This document shows, one piece after another, positions 1 through 11,008 of a stretch of 64,000 bases of DNA (its first letter is position 1; each line of letters starts with the position of its first letter). This DNA comes from Anticarsia gemmatalis (lineage: Eukaryota; Arthropoda; Insecta; Lepidoptera; Erebidae): positions 9,481,001-9,545,000 of the forward strand of contig NC_134763.1 in the NCBI RefSeq assembly GCF_050436995.1, read 5' to 3'. The notes below the pieces were generated by a model, which did not search any database, was not told the origin of the DNA, and was given only the letters and a program-made list of their open reading frames with translations. The position numbers and the translations under genes were made by a program.

Positions 1-10
1 AATACAACAC

Positions 11-57
11 TTCTAGATAGCTAGCTGGTTGTCGATAGTCGATAATAGTAGAGAGTC
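11..57. mobile_element. MITE arm (family M1), cut by window edge
   Basis: This matches the right-hand inverted-repeat arm of the well-preserved M1 copy at 36803-36954 (shared stretches near 'GGTTGTCGATAGTCGAT' and 'AGTAGAGAG'). The rest of the element would lie left of the window. It is non-coding and diverged. At least six more M1 copies or fragments occur in the window. Confidence 0.6.
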
Positions 58-268
58 CTCATTTTCATAGAAACATGGCAAGGAAGATTTCTAATATAAA
101 TGAGTAAGGAACTCAATTAAGTATACTGGTATAAATCTCTCGCGCTGATTGATAGGCAGCTAAGAGATTGATCGAGCCCTCGTGTACTACACGACTTTAA
201 TTATGTTCCCTTTTTATAAGAAAACTCGGCATTACATTATAGCTATGTATCTCGAACATTATAAATAG

Positions 269-495
269 ACTAGCTGACCCGCGCAACTTTGCTTGCGTCA
301 CCTAAGAGAATGGCTCAAAATGTTCCCCGTTTTTGTTACATTTTTCGTTGCTACTCCGCTCCTAATGACCGTAGCCTTCCTCGATAAATGGGCTATCTAA
401 CACTAAAATATTTTTTTTAATCGGACCAGTACTTCCTGAGATTAGCGCGTTCAAACAAACAAACAAACTCTTTAGCTTTATTATATTAGTATCGA
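269..495 (+). mobile_element. LINE-type 3' tail (family L1)
   Basis: A 3'-end fragment of a non-LTR retrotransposon or a derived SINE. It starts with 'TAGCTGACCCGCGCAACTT', passes through 'CCTTCCTCGATAAATGGG' and a 'CAAA' run, and ends in 'TATTAGTATCGAT', the usual tail position. Other L1 tails lie at 8262-8503 (minus), 26163-26439 (plus), 33515-33757 (minus), 55795-56048 (plus) and 56049-56170 (minus). No reverse transcriptase frame adjoins it, so this is a 5'-truncated or tail-only copy. I recognise the tail type as common in Lepidoptera but do not assign a named family. Confidence 0.75.
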
Positions 496-2290
496 TTTGT
501 AAGTTTCTAAGTAGACTGTTAGACTGGTAATGTAATTTTTTTAAAGGCAATGCCGCACCTCATGCTTGTAAAAATAACACCACATAGTTACGAGGTTATT
601 CCTATCGTTCACACCAAAGCACACCTTCTGCCAGAAAAAAAAATCTACTGACACTGATAGCAGGTAACGCTCAGATCGGAATATGTCCTAAAAATTAATC
701 TTGGGTTCAGACATTTTTGCAAACATACAAGCAACGAACAGAATACATTTAGACTCTTGGCATCATAAAACTAGTTAAGTGTTTGTAATTAAACTGTGCC
801 CGCTATGGTGACCCTCAGTGTCCTGTCTAAAGTGACCGTTACATAGGCCATCAAATAATTTTATTAGATTTTTAAAATAGTGGCACTTAACTAGTCTATT
901 ATCACTTTAAAAAAACGAAACAAAAAGTCGACGTGCAATGAATCGTCCAATTATCGCAAAATTAATATTTACTTCCATTGAAAATTACGAGCGTCGTAAT
1001 CGCGTCGCCAAGAAAAAAATCTTTTAATATTCAACCTTTGATCTTGAGGAAGTTAAAAAGACCTTAACGTATCCTCAATGATATAAAGCTATAATACAAA
1101 AAGTAGGTTTTTGGGAAAAGGCGTTAAATATTCTGATATTCCGGATTATTTTATAATAATACTAGCAGGCTGACCCGACTACGTCCAGTTATAGTAAAAT
1201 TTTAACGCGTTTATTCTATTACCGTGGCATTTTGATCCCATCGATCCCATACAAACCTTGTCTCGTGTTAAAACAAATTAAAAAAATAGAATTAACAAAC
1301 TTAGTTCAGTTCAGATTGTAGATACCTAATATCATTTTGAGCTCATTTAATTTTTCAGAAATTTTACGTATGTTCTTATATTACTAGAGGTCCGTTATAT
1401 TTGCCCCAAGGCAGAAAAGGGACGAAACGTAAAATTTCAATTCACGAATTTGCCATTCAAATTGGTTAACTCGGCTACTGTAATTACTTATTCTTTTACT
1501 TTTAGATATAACTTGAATACTGTTACGTTAATCAGACCAATTTTGTGTGAAAAAAGTTCAGGTTTCGTGACGTAGCGGTGTCCTTTGATGGTGTTTTAAA
1601 CTGTTTTAAAAAGATCAAGTAAAGTGCAGCGGTATGGAAAATGAATTGTGATTCTTTTTATGTCGGTTTGAAGACTTTTTTGTAGCAGTAATGATGTATT
1701 CCTATAGAAAACTTTGATGTTACAGTTGCAGAATATAAGTGGCTAGCAGAAATTGGTTGTTAAGTTATGGTTCACGTTAATTTATTAACTATCTTTATAA
1801 TAGACCGAGGCAGAAAATTGCACATTTGTATAAAGAACAGAATTACAATAGTTGATTTTACTTTTAATATTTAAATCTTAGAATTAAGCAGATCTCATAC
1901 ACAGCTGAACCAAAACATTTCGAGAAAACCTCAAAAACAAAAAGCAAATGAATAATAAAATTCTAAGAACAAAAAACATAAAAATTGGATGTTGCAGGCA
2001 CGCTTAAGGCCACATATAAATTAAAAAAGAACGCCCTTTCTTTGAAATGATGTTCCAAAGATAAAACAATTGCTATACATGGAAATAATGTTTTTTTTAT
2101 ATTTTAATGGCATTTTTCCTCGTTACAGTTTTGGCGTCAGGGGTAAAGAACTGAGGGCCTATTATAGTCTATGAAAACATTTTTTTTTTGAAATATAGAA
2201 GGTGTTCGTTTATGACCTTTCTTTATTTTATTTTGACACAGAGTACCAGCATAGGATAAACTTGCCTTGTATTTTCGTAACATACTCGTA
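496..2290. other. Unassigned non-coding DNA with a weak LINE-tail remnant
   Basis: AT-rich sequence without a recognisable gene. A short motif at about 1161-1195 ('CAGGCTGACCCGACTACGTC') resembles the start of an L1 tail and is probably an old fragment. I see nothing else that I can name. Confidence 0.5.
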
Positions 2291-2500
2291 GTAGTAGTAT
2301 ATAAGAAAGTTCGCTTTCCGCTGTCTGTTTCTATATAATGTACTTATCTTTGAAACTACGCGACGGATTTTGACGCGGTTTTTTTATTGATAGAGTGATC
2401 TAAGAGGAAGGTTTATGTGTAAAAGGTGTAATGGTTTTTTGTAAAATAACTTTTTGAACTAGGTGAAGCTGGAGCGGGGCGATAAAAGTCACAAAGAATC
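2291..2500 (+). repeat. Fragment of a dispersed repeat
   Basis: The stretch around 'AAACTACGCGACGGATTTTG', followed by a 'GAGGAAGGTTTATGTGT' block and 'AAGCTGGAGCGGGGCGATAA', reads like a non-coding segment found repeatedly in moth and butterfly genomes. This is recall only. No second copy is obvious in this window, so the boundaries are approximate. Confidence 0.35.
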
Positions 2501-3963
2501 GAGCTAACATTTGACGGATTTTTATTTTTCAGGTGCTTCATTTCCCAAGCAGTTATAGAATGAATTGCGTAATAGCCTTCTATTAAAATAGTATGAATAA
2601 TTCACGACCGATGATCAGAATAAGGAAGTCAAACGGTTGTTTGTTCCTACGCAGTAGTAATCATACCATCGAATATCGAAATATATATAGGCCATTGACT
2701 TTCAAAAATATTGGCAATAGTATTTAGAACCGAAACGTCTTATATTTATTTAAAACATAACTTTTGAATAGAACGACAAAAATAAAATAGGAATGCACTA
2801 AACTCAGAAGCCAAATGCGATATAATAATTTAACCAATATTTTTTCAACGCGTCTCTACCACACTTGGCGTCTTTCCTTTTTAAAATTCTTTCACAAAAC
2901 TGCGACATCTTTGGGAGCAAAGGCAACAACGTGTGCTGCCAACTTCAATATCATTATTTCATACTCGCAAGATGTGTTCGGAAGCATCGGCCATGTTTAT
3001 TATTTGATGCTTCGGAACAGAGCTCCCATTTTCGAATTTGGCAAATGTCGTAATGGTGTTATGAGACGGTTTAATTTTAATGTGATATTGTTCATTGTTA
3101 TTTGTTTTTAGTTCTTTTCGCTTAGTAGTGATAATTTTCGTTTGGGAAAACAGGCTTGTAGTTTTATCTATTAGATTTTAATATTGCCCCCAGCCATGCT
3201 TAAACATTACAAAAATAGATATCAATTTAACTTACATTTTTTTTTGTAACATATCCGCGGCTACATGTTTCAACCGATTTGGATGGCAATTAGTTATTTA
3301 CCTAAAATATACACTTGTTTTCAACGAAAGGGGCAATAATTTCCTTCCTTTATTTTAAACACCTACTTCTTTCAATCGAAGAGTAAGGTAGACGGGCAGA
3401 AAATGCTTTTGACATTCAGTCTTATACACCTTTGTATAAGAAATTTAAAATAAATAAATAAATATTTTTGTAATGCAGCATTGTATCTCCCCACATAATT
3501 TTCTTATAATTAACAATCTACACAGAAAGGATTTACCCATTAACTCATCACAAATTAATTTCGCTCGCGAATTAATTTTTCACATAAAAGGCATGTTAAC
3601 ACAATCTAAATTAATCGTCCGTTACTGCAGGCGGGTAAGTCGAAGTCGTTTGTTTCCGAACGAAAACATGTTAGGAACACATAAGCCTTTCTTGGCGGTA
3701 CCTTCGACAGATTAGCTGGTGGGGCAAGTTAGGAGAACTTGACTGCAGTATTATTATTTTGCCTTTTTTGAAAGTATTTTTGATGCGATTATCAATTTCG
3801 ATATCCCTGTACAGCGATTTTCTGCATTCGGAAACGGCTCATTTGTTTAAAGACAGGATAAACGCTAGAAAGAAGAAAGGTATAACTAAAAGTCAAAAGA
3901 AAAAATCACCCCAGATAAATCCAAACTGCAGTTTTTTATTTATAATTCATTCGTAGAGTTTTC
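2501..3963. other. No recognisable gene
   Basis: Contains a 98-codon open frame (2815-3111, plus) with no recognisable domain and chance-like composition. Part of it (about 2850-3060) is less AT-rich than its surroundings. A 65-codon frame at 3759-3956 ends in a lysine-rich stretch from an A-rich tract. Neither is supported as a gene. Confidence 0.45.
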
Positions 3964-4065
3964 CTTCATTCGATATTATCGAATATTGAGAGCTTACTGC
4001 TTTAAAATGTGCTAGAAAAACTAGGGACTCCAATCAAGTTTCTAGATAGCTTTTTATAGGAAAAC
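3964..4065 (-). mobile_element. Degraded M1 MITE fragment
   Basis: Aligns by eye with the minus-orientation M1 copy at 33184-33309: both run from an ATCGA arm through 'TTTAAAATGT' and 'TACAAAGTTTCTCGATAGCT'-like sequence (here 'CAAGTTTCTAGATAGCT'). Heavily mutated, with only part of each arm left. Confidence 0.45.
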
Positions 4066-5209
4066 TTTGTGAATATCCATGCCCAAAGAATACGGTAAAT
4101 CTTCTTTGACTAGCCGTGAAATAGATCAATCTCTCGCATAAGGTGCTTCTTAAGGTTAATCCAAACGTAAAACGCATTACCTAAGTGACCAATACCAAAA
4201 CAGAAAATAATAAAAACTCAGCCAAAGTAGAGCAATTTGAAGTCTCCATCTTGTTTTCTTCATTAAACAGACTTATAGATAACTTTACAGATTAAGTATA
4301 ATTTCAAAACGTTCATCTTTGTACTACAAGATAATTTACCAAATTCCCACCCCTTACACCAAACAACAAACGTAATTTAATATTAATTATTTCCAACGAA
4401 CAGTATTAATTGCAGGCGTTTACAACAAAATACGGCTCGCGTTTCTTACAAAATAATAGATACCTAACAACGCGAACTAATAAACAAGACACTGGTTTCA
4501 TACAAACCCAATTTACACCCTAAGTTACACTCTCTAGGGTTGAATTTCGGTTGAACGTACAGTTGTTTTGTTCCGAACTAAGGATCAGATTGCTCGAACT
4601 TTGGATTATCTAAGCACGTGGTTCATGATTAAATCTTTTCTGGATTTAGTTTTGATCGGTTTTACGGGTTCTTTGAATAGAACCTTCTCTTCTATTAAAT
4701 CTATAGAAGCGTTCTAACTTTATCCTACTCTTAGTACCTCTGTTATTGTCGAATAAATAAATAAATATTTAACAACTTTACAACACGTCTTTATCCATCT
4801 GTACTATCATAGTATGATTGATTCTGCAAAAGTCTTCCTGTCCGACTGTTATGGAGACTACACTTGATTCTAGTTGTCGACAGGTATATTTCTAAGAAAC
4901 TCTTAGAGTCACAAATATAATTATTTTGTAATTAAGAGCCGCCGGAAGACAGTTCACGATGTCCGTCGCCTGGCTGCCGACTTTAGTGTGCCAGACTTCT
5001 TATTGTTTTTTTGCTAAATCAAGAACATATTATGTAAGGCCTCATTTGAACTTAACTAAACAAGCAATAGGGGATGCAACTTTCTACGCCAGTAGAGCCA
5101 CAAATCCAAACTCTTATGAAAATCCTACATTCATAACGAACACTCCTCTACCCTACATAAGTAGTAAAGCACACTTAATACAATATTCTTGAACAATTTC
5201 CGCATATAC
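4066..5209. other. No recognisable gene
   Basis: AT-rich DNA. A 77-codon open frame at 4959-5192 (plus) follows a short GC-rich patch (4938-4985). It has no domain that I recognise and no repeated copy in the window. I treat it as chance. Confidence 0.4.
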
Positions 5210-5325
5210 CGTACAGGGGGTGAACGGGGGTGAACTGCAACATAAATTAACTCGATAACCACGCCGTACGCCACTATCAGATAATTGTTTCCGGGAATCG
5301 AATGCGGGACTCTTGTTACAACAAT
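5210..5325 (-). mobile_element. tRNA-headed SINE remnant (family S2)
   Basis: The string 'CCGGGAATCGAATGCGGGAC' is the complement of a tRNA-type B box (GGTTCGATTCCC-like) and matches the equivalent part of the fuller S2 copy at 52291-52557. Only the head region survives, and its edges are uncertain. Confidence 0.45.
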
Positions 5326-6037
5326 TTTATTGTATTTTCTGTATTTGTAAATAATATTGTTGTTGTTTATTGGTATGATGACTCTTTTTGTTCTGCTTTT
5401 CTTTTTATTTTTCCAATTTACAGACTCGCGCGGTTAGGTTTTTCTTGCGTCCTGTTGTTTGTAATAATTGTATAACTGTTTCGATCATCTCATCAATAAT
5501 AAAGGCCTTACTTGGTCTTATCGTGAATAAGCCACCTGCTACAGCTGCGTTTTACTAGACAATTCTACAATAACTTCTATTTTTATCTTCTCAAATTGAA
5601 GTTACGCTACTAACTTATTGGCCTATCTCAACAATAGTTTGTAGTTGTTCAAGTCACATTATTAATTTTTTATATTAATTATACACAACTAACGTAAGAT
5701 ATCCTCTCGGGAATATTCGCAGCAAAAGCTCATTTTTTACAACGCCGCGTCCACACCCAAACAAACCGAATCTTTAAAATTCCAGCATAATAAAATATGA
5801 AAATGTAGCAGTAATAAACCGAAGCAGGTTCGATGCTCGTTACCATAATCACTGCACAACGTTTCATATTCAATACGTATTTACATAATGATTAAAGTGT
5901 GAAATACGAGACTTCTCCAAGTTTCCTTGCTGCTACGAATTTATCTCGGATAACGATGCTTCGACGTGTTGGTACAGATCATTTTTGATAGTTAGGAATG
6001 TTGACATATTTTTATGAATCATTAGTTTCATGTGGTG
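5326..6037. other. Nothing recognisable
   Basis: AT-rich spacer between two SINE remnants. No gene, RNA or repeat could be supported. Confidence 0.4.
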
Positions 6038-6300
6038 CCTGGATTCAGGCGCGCTCATCGGTCGGTAAACGATCTGTGGGTTAAGCAACCCTAGGCGAGG
6101 TCATTCCATAGATGGGTGACCGGTTGTATTAGAACTGAGCGTCTCCGTGCTTCGGAGGGAATGTTAAAAGTCGGTACCGGTTGTTGTCTAAGATGACAAT
6201 TGTAAAGTCACTTAAAAAGCCTTTCTGGCGGCTTGAACCACTTTCAAAGTTGTTCAAGCCGCCAGACCGTTCAAACGTTAACCGTAAACACTAGGTTGAC
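6038..6300 (+). mobile_element. 5S-like SINE (family S3) with strong stem-loop
   Basis: The head (about 6060-6122) holds 'CGATCTGTGGGTTAAGCAAC' and 'GATGGGTGACCG', spaced like the internal promoter (box A to box C) of 5S rRNA, so the element is probably transcribed by RNA polymerase III or descends from one that was. The body contains a perfect 14-bp stem: 6225-6238 pairs with 6252-6265 around a 13-nt loop. A second, weaker stem (TTCAAACGT/ACGTTTGAA) follows. A sister copy lies at 46510-46736. It does not encode a protein. Confidence 0.65.
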
Positions 6301-7483
6301 GTTTGAAGGTATTTTTTAAACCTTTAGATGAAACAGGCGTCATATCATTGTTAGAAAATACTGCATGTGGCACAAGGAAAGATTTCAGTTACCCAAAGCA
6401 ATTAGCCAGTACACACATTAAAAAAGAACCAATCTATTCTTCTTTCCCAGTCGATACACCTTCAAAAACGCTGGGAATATCAATCGAGAACTGCACAGCA
6501 CTAATCCGAGTAACATATGAGTTGGTACCGAGATCGGACCCGAAAAACGGCAAAAATCAAAGGTTGAGCTCGATTCTAGTCGTTTTGAAGCCGTTTTGAT
6601 GACATTTTGAAGCTACTTCGAAGGAAAACCCGCTTAATGCAATAGACTGGTCAGTATTTTATAGAAAAGTGGCCTATTGGACATTTTTATTCAATGTCAT
6701 TGTTGAAGAGATGTAAATAAAAACTTTTACGAAGTTTTGTGAATGTGAATGTGTTTTTCAGCTGTTTGCTGATGCCAAATGGTTGAGGCTTTGCTAATGG
6801 GGTGTTTATGGCTATTGTACTTTAGTAGCCTTAAGTTTCTGGAGAAAACAAATGCAAAGATTTATTAGTCAAATATTTACAAACCACTTTGTTTACAATA
6901 ATTTTACAAGCACCTCGGTACTGATGTACCTTTCCAATATCTATTTAATTGATTGTTATAGAGCACAGGAATAATTTCGATTACTGTATGACAATGAATT
7001 TTATTAAGAAAATATTTTATGTTTTTCGGTAAGAGTGTTCAATGTATCGTATAAAGCTAGATATGAGTATAAAACTGAATTGTTTGTGAAAAACCCTTTT
7101 TAAACCCACAAAATACGTCATCTTTCTAAAACAATCAAACAAAAAACCTATAACAAAATAAACATACAATTTAATCAACAGTTTACACAAAGTAAGAAAA
7201 CCATTTCAACTCACTGCAGCCTCTTCCCCACTGCAGGTGAGTCCTAAGAACTTTCATTGCTTTTTCATATTATTACAAAGGAAAATTAATATCTGAATAA
7301 GTTTTGAAACGACTCGTACTTTTGTCTTTATTCCTTGAACTTACGCTACGAGGTTTAGGCCTCCTTGATAGTTAATTGGGAAGGTCTTGTTATTTGAACA
7401 ACTGTTTCCTAGATTGTGGTAAGGGAGAAGCTTTGTTTTATAATTGATTTTATTGAAAATCTTTGTTATCTTTCGAGAAATCG
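6301..7483. other. No recognisable gene
   Basis: Begins with a 98-codon open frame (6303-6599, plus) just downstream of the SINE, with no recognisable domain. The rest is AT-rich and featureless, apart from a small PstI-like 'CTGCAG' pair near 7215-7235 of no evident meaning. Confidence 0.4.
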
Positions 7484-7650
7484 TTGTAGAGCAGTGGTTC
7501 CCAATCAGTGGTCCGCGGACCACCAGTGGTACATTTTCAGGATGATTATTACAATTTATTTTTAATATACTTAGGAAGTGGTCCCTGCTTGCAAGAATAA
7601 AATAAAAATGGTCCCGGACTAAGAAAAGGTTGGGAGCCCCTGTTGTAGAG
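7484..7650. mobile_element. hAT-type MITE with 8-bp target duplication
   Basis: A 151-bp element (7492-7642) begins 'CAGTGGTTCCCAATC' and ends 'GGTTGGGAGCCCCTG', imperfect terminal inverted repeats of the CAGNG type found in hAT transposons. It is flanked on both sides by the identical octamer TTGTAGAG (7484-7491 and 7643-7650), the target-site duplication length expected for hAT. It has no coding capacity, so it must have moved using a transposase supplied elsewhere. The unmutated duplication suggests a fairly recent insertion. Confidence 0.88.
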
Positions 7651-8261
7651 TATCATACAAGTAAATAAAACAATACACATCGCGCAAAAACATTTAAAGC
7701 ACTTAACATTTTTATTAAAATATTTTTTTCAAGTGTTCATAGATCAGCTTTTTTTATCTCATTGTCATTTCTTAAAAAAGTAGGAAATCCGTTAGTTTCT
7801 CAGTGTCTTAAGGCAATACTATAAAATGGTGTTTAAAAAAAATTGTCATCTAGGCACAATAAACATAACATAATAATATACAAATAACTCTAACAAATCT
7901 AAGCACTGAATAAAACGTACAAAACAATATTTGGTAACGCGACAACTTGGCAACATGTTTGAGTGATTAAAATCTCCGGAGCGTGTATGTGAGATAACCT
8001 GGCATCAAACCAACGACCCTCTACTTACTACTTACTGCTTACTGCTTCACTGTGCGTATTGTACTTGGGTGAATACACTGGGACTTAGTTTTGGTAAGGA
8101 TTAATGAAATAGAATTTATGAAGTCTAATTATGGTGGCAAAAAGTTTGTAGGAAATCATTAGTAATTATACCTCCAGTCACGTCTGTATCATCATTTTTT
8201 TTTCATCTATGGTTTCTGAGGAAAAAGGCAGGAGAAAAAATGGCTGCTATTTTTGTTATAA
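7651..8261. other. Nothing recognisable
   Basis: AT-rich spacer with a tandem 'TTACTACTTACTGC' stutter near 8026-8045. No gene seen. Confidence 0.4.
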
Positions 8262-8503
8262 ATCTATACTAATATTAAAACTGAAGAGTTTGTTTGTTTG
8301 AACGCGCTAATCTCAGGAACTACTGTTCCGATTAGAAAAATTCTTTCAATGTTAGATAGCACATTTATCGAAGAAGGTTTTAGGCTATATCATCACGCTA
8401 CGACTAATAGGAGCAGAGTACCAGTAAAAAAAAATACAAAAACGGGGAAAATTATGACCCATTCTCTCTTATGTGACGCAAGCGAAGTTGCGCGGGTCAG
8501 CTA
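8262..8503 (-). mobile_element. LINE-type 3' tail (family L1)
   Basis: Minus-orientation L1 tail. It starts with the complement of the tail ('TCTATACTAATATT') and ends with 'AAGTTGCGCGGGTCAGCTA'. It carries the 'GTTTGTTTG' and 'AACGCGCTAATCTCAGGAAC' blocks seen in the other copies, but no coding part. Confidence 0.75.
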
Positions 8504-8969
8504 TAATTTATAAAACAACAAAAGGAATAATCATGCAATTTACCTTGGATTACTCGATGTTTCGGCGCAGGTTGTGTCAGTTTGACATGCCGTTTGAATA
8601 GTACGATGATATTTTTTAATCGTTTCAACACTGCCTATTAATACATTCCTTAAATCTTTTCTTAGCAAACGTTTGAAAAATGAAAAAAAAACTAAAATAT
8701 AATTATCGAAGTACATAAGTATCTTAATACGAAAAAGTTATAAACAGCGAGTTAAAAAAAAATATAACTCTATACAAATAATGTCTAAGATTCTACAATA
8801 ATTTGTTACACAAAACATTCCTACTGCAATGTAAACGCATCTTAAAACGAGATGTGTAAGCAACTACACAGCAGTAGTCTTAGCACAAGTAAAACGGAAG
8901 CTATCGTGAGGGACGTGTTTACACAAGATTCTGTTGATTTCCTACCGATATTGTTACTTTCATAAACTG
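8504..8969. other. Nothing recognisable
   Basis: AT-rich spacer up to the left end of the 2-kb element. No gene seen. Confidence 0.4.
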
Positions 8970-9610
8970 CCCAACTAGCACACAAGCTGCTTATACAGTC
9001 GTTATACAGCCTGATAGTTGCATAAGAGTCGTTCAAATGCTGTACAATTCTCTATAAGTTGTATACTAGCTATTTAAAAAACCCTTTAACAGCTAGGCGG
9101 GACAGTAGCCGTTTAGTAGGAAACTAATGACTTATAGTGATATATGAGCATGTAATTGCATCGCTAGACAGCCTAGGGAAGTATAGCTGAGTTAAGGGAA
9201 CTTTCTATAACACCGTTAACTGTATAAGGGGACTTTAGGAGATAAAGGAGTTTAAACGGAGTTATGCGTTGCGCTTATAGCGCTCAAGAGCGTAAATAAG
9301 CTTTTTGTAATGCCTTAGGTTCTATAACAGATTTTTTTAGGGCTAGTGTATTACTCATCTATAAAAGAGTTGCGTAGGTCTTTAATAGCGCCTTGAGCGT
9401 TATATCAGATATTTATATGGCTTCTGTACGGCAAATAGATGTATAAGGTATCATTCGAAACATTTTAACAGCCATGGGGATTACAGAATTATGTAAAGCA
9501 CCTAAAGCGCTATAACCGAGTAATATACCTTTATACTAAAGCTTAAAATTATTATCATAATATATTTACATAGGTGCAGTGGTGGTTCAGTCTGTCAACT
9601 GTTTTTAAAG

Positions 9611-9932
9611 AATAAATAAAATAAAATAAAATAAAATAAAATAAAATAAAATAAAATAAAATAAAATAAAATAAAATAAAATAAAATAAAATAAAATAAA
9701 ATAAAATAAAATAAAATAAAATAAAATAAAATAAAATAAAATAAAATAAAATAAAATAAAATAAAATAAAATAAAATAAAATAAAATAAAATAAAATAAA
9801 ATAAAATAAAATAAAATAAAATAAAATAAAATAAAATAAAATAAAATAAAATAAAATAAAATAAAATAAAATAAAATAAAATAAAATAAAATAAAATAAA
9901 ATAAAATAAAATAAAATAAAATAAAATAAAAT
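9611..9932. repeat. (AAAAT)n microsatellite
   Basis: About 64 nearly perfect 5-bp units inside copy 1 of the 2-kb element. Read on the minus strand it gives a false 130-residue frame of repeating I, L, F and Y. The corresponding tract in copy 2 has a 9-bp period. Confidence 0.97.
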
Positions 9933-10629
9933 ATAAATTAAAAACAAATGAAAAAAAAAAATTTCAAACTATTTTAATATTCAACGACTGACCCCTAAAA
10001 GTACGATGCTGGTGTGCGACCAAAACAGTTATATTGAAGCACTCCTATGCCACAACTGCAGAACCTTGAGGTCTACAACAGCAAACACTAGAGCCTTTGT
10101 ACAGCTTAAGCCGCTACAGCAGATGTAACCAACTCTGAGAGGTGCTTGATCGAGACGCCATTACAGCATTTGGTAAACATATTTTTTGAGGTTATTACGA
10201 TCTTTTGAAGATCATATAAATCTATAGCCTGGTAACGTTAACATAATTAAAATCATTTTTTATTACCTATAACCCTAATTAAACTATCTGTAACACTCAA
10301 AGTCTTATTTATGTTCAAAATACAATTTTCAAATCCACATATCTATATAATTTTTGCATTTAAAACTGAATATTTTGAGGGCGCATGAAAATATTGACGA
10401 TAATATACATATATATTGACAGCAAACTGGAACTCGCACTTTCATATCACGTACACAAAGAAATAAAAGCGATAGACTACTTGTTATTTTCATAATCCAA
10501 TCCGTAAAAATAAAATGTCTCCTCATTTGTCACTGATGATTCATTTTAATACAATATATTTAGTTTACACCACAATAAACCGACCATATTACTAATTTAG
10601 AGCGTTAGCATTTATAACCGTTACACAGT

Positions 10630-10786
10630 AGCGCTAAAATAAGGTAAAGGTGGTATAATCGCGCTGCAAGAGCTTTTTCGAACGCTCGTGGCGCTAACCA
10701 CCTCTGTACAACAGCTGGTAAGCGCCACGAAGCTGCGAAAAAGCTCTTGTAGCGCGATTATACCACCTTCATCTTATTTTAGCGCT
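10630..10786. repeat. Long palindrome in copy 1 of the 2-kb element
   Basis: Arms 10630-10680 and 10736-10786 (51 bp each) are complementary with few mismatches. Pairing resumes inside with CGTGGCGCTAACCA against TGGTAAGCGCCACG, leaving a short loop. As single-stranded DNA or RNA it would form a hairpin of nearly the whole 157 bp. The same structure is kept in copy 2 at 46040-46196. Confidence 0.9.
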
Positions 10787-11008
10787 CCTGTATTACTACT
10801 ATACTACGTTCTATTATAATTACTATTTACGACCACTGTAGATCCAATGTAGAGCTATAAGCTGGACAGTATGGGCCTATTTGACGCTACAAGAGATCTG
10901 TAGCCGCTTATAGAACCACTATACTTCTTACTAAGGAGCCTAAGGCGTTATAAAAATCCTTTAACCGGCCATTGTGCAGCTTGTTATAGCGCTTGTGTGC
11001 TAGTTGGG

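Larger units (their letters stand above)
8970..11008. mobile_element. 2-kb non-autonomous inverted-repeat element, copy 1
   Basis: Both ends carry the same 18-bp terminal inverted repeat, CCCAACTAGCACACAAGC (8970-8987, and its complement at 10991-11008). The dinucleotide TG flanks each side and could be a 2-bp target duplication. The interior has scattered GCGCT/AGCGC motifs with TATAA nearby, an (AAAAT)n tract and a long palindrome. No transposase frame is present, so it depends on another element. It is almost identical to copy 2 at 44209-46418, outside the microsatellite. The superfamily is unassigned; 2-bp duplications occur in only a few DNA transposon groups. Confidence 0.85.

Noticed and set aside
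6078..6122. A 5S rRNA gene
   Set aside because: Only the internal promoter-like part is present; the 5' and 3' ends of 5S rRNA are missing and the segment is part of a SINE seen twice.
9555..9947. 130-codon minus-strand open frame
   Set aside because: It is the (AAAAT)n microsatellite translated; a 5-bp period with no stop in this frame produces it automatically.
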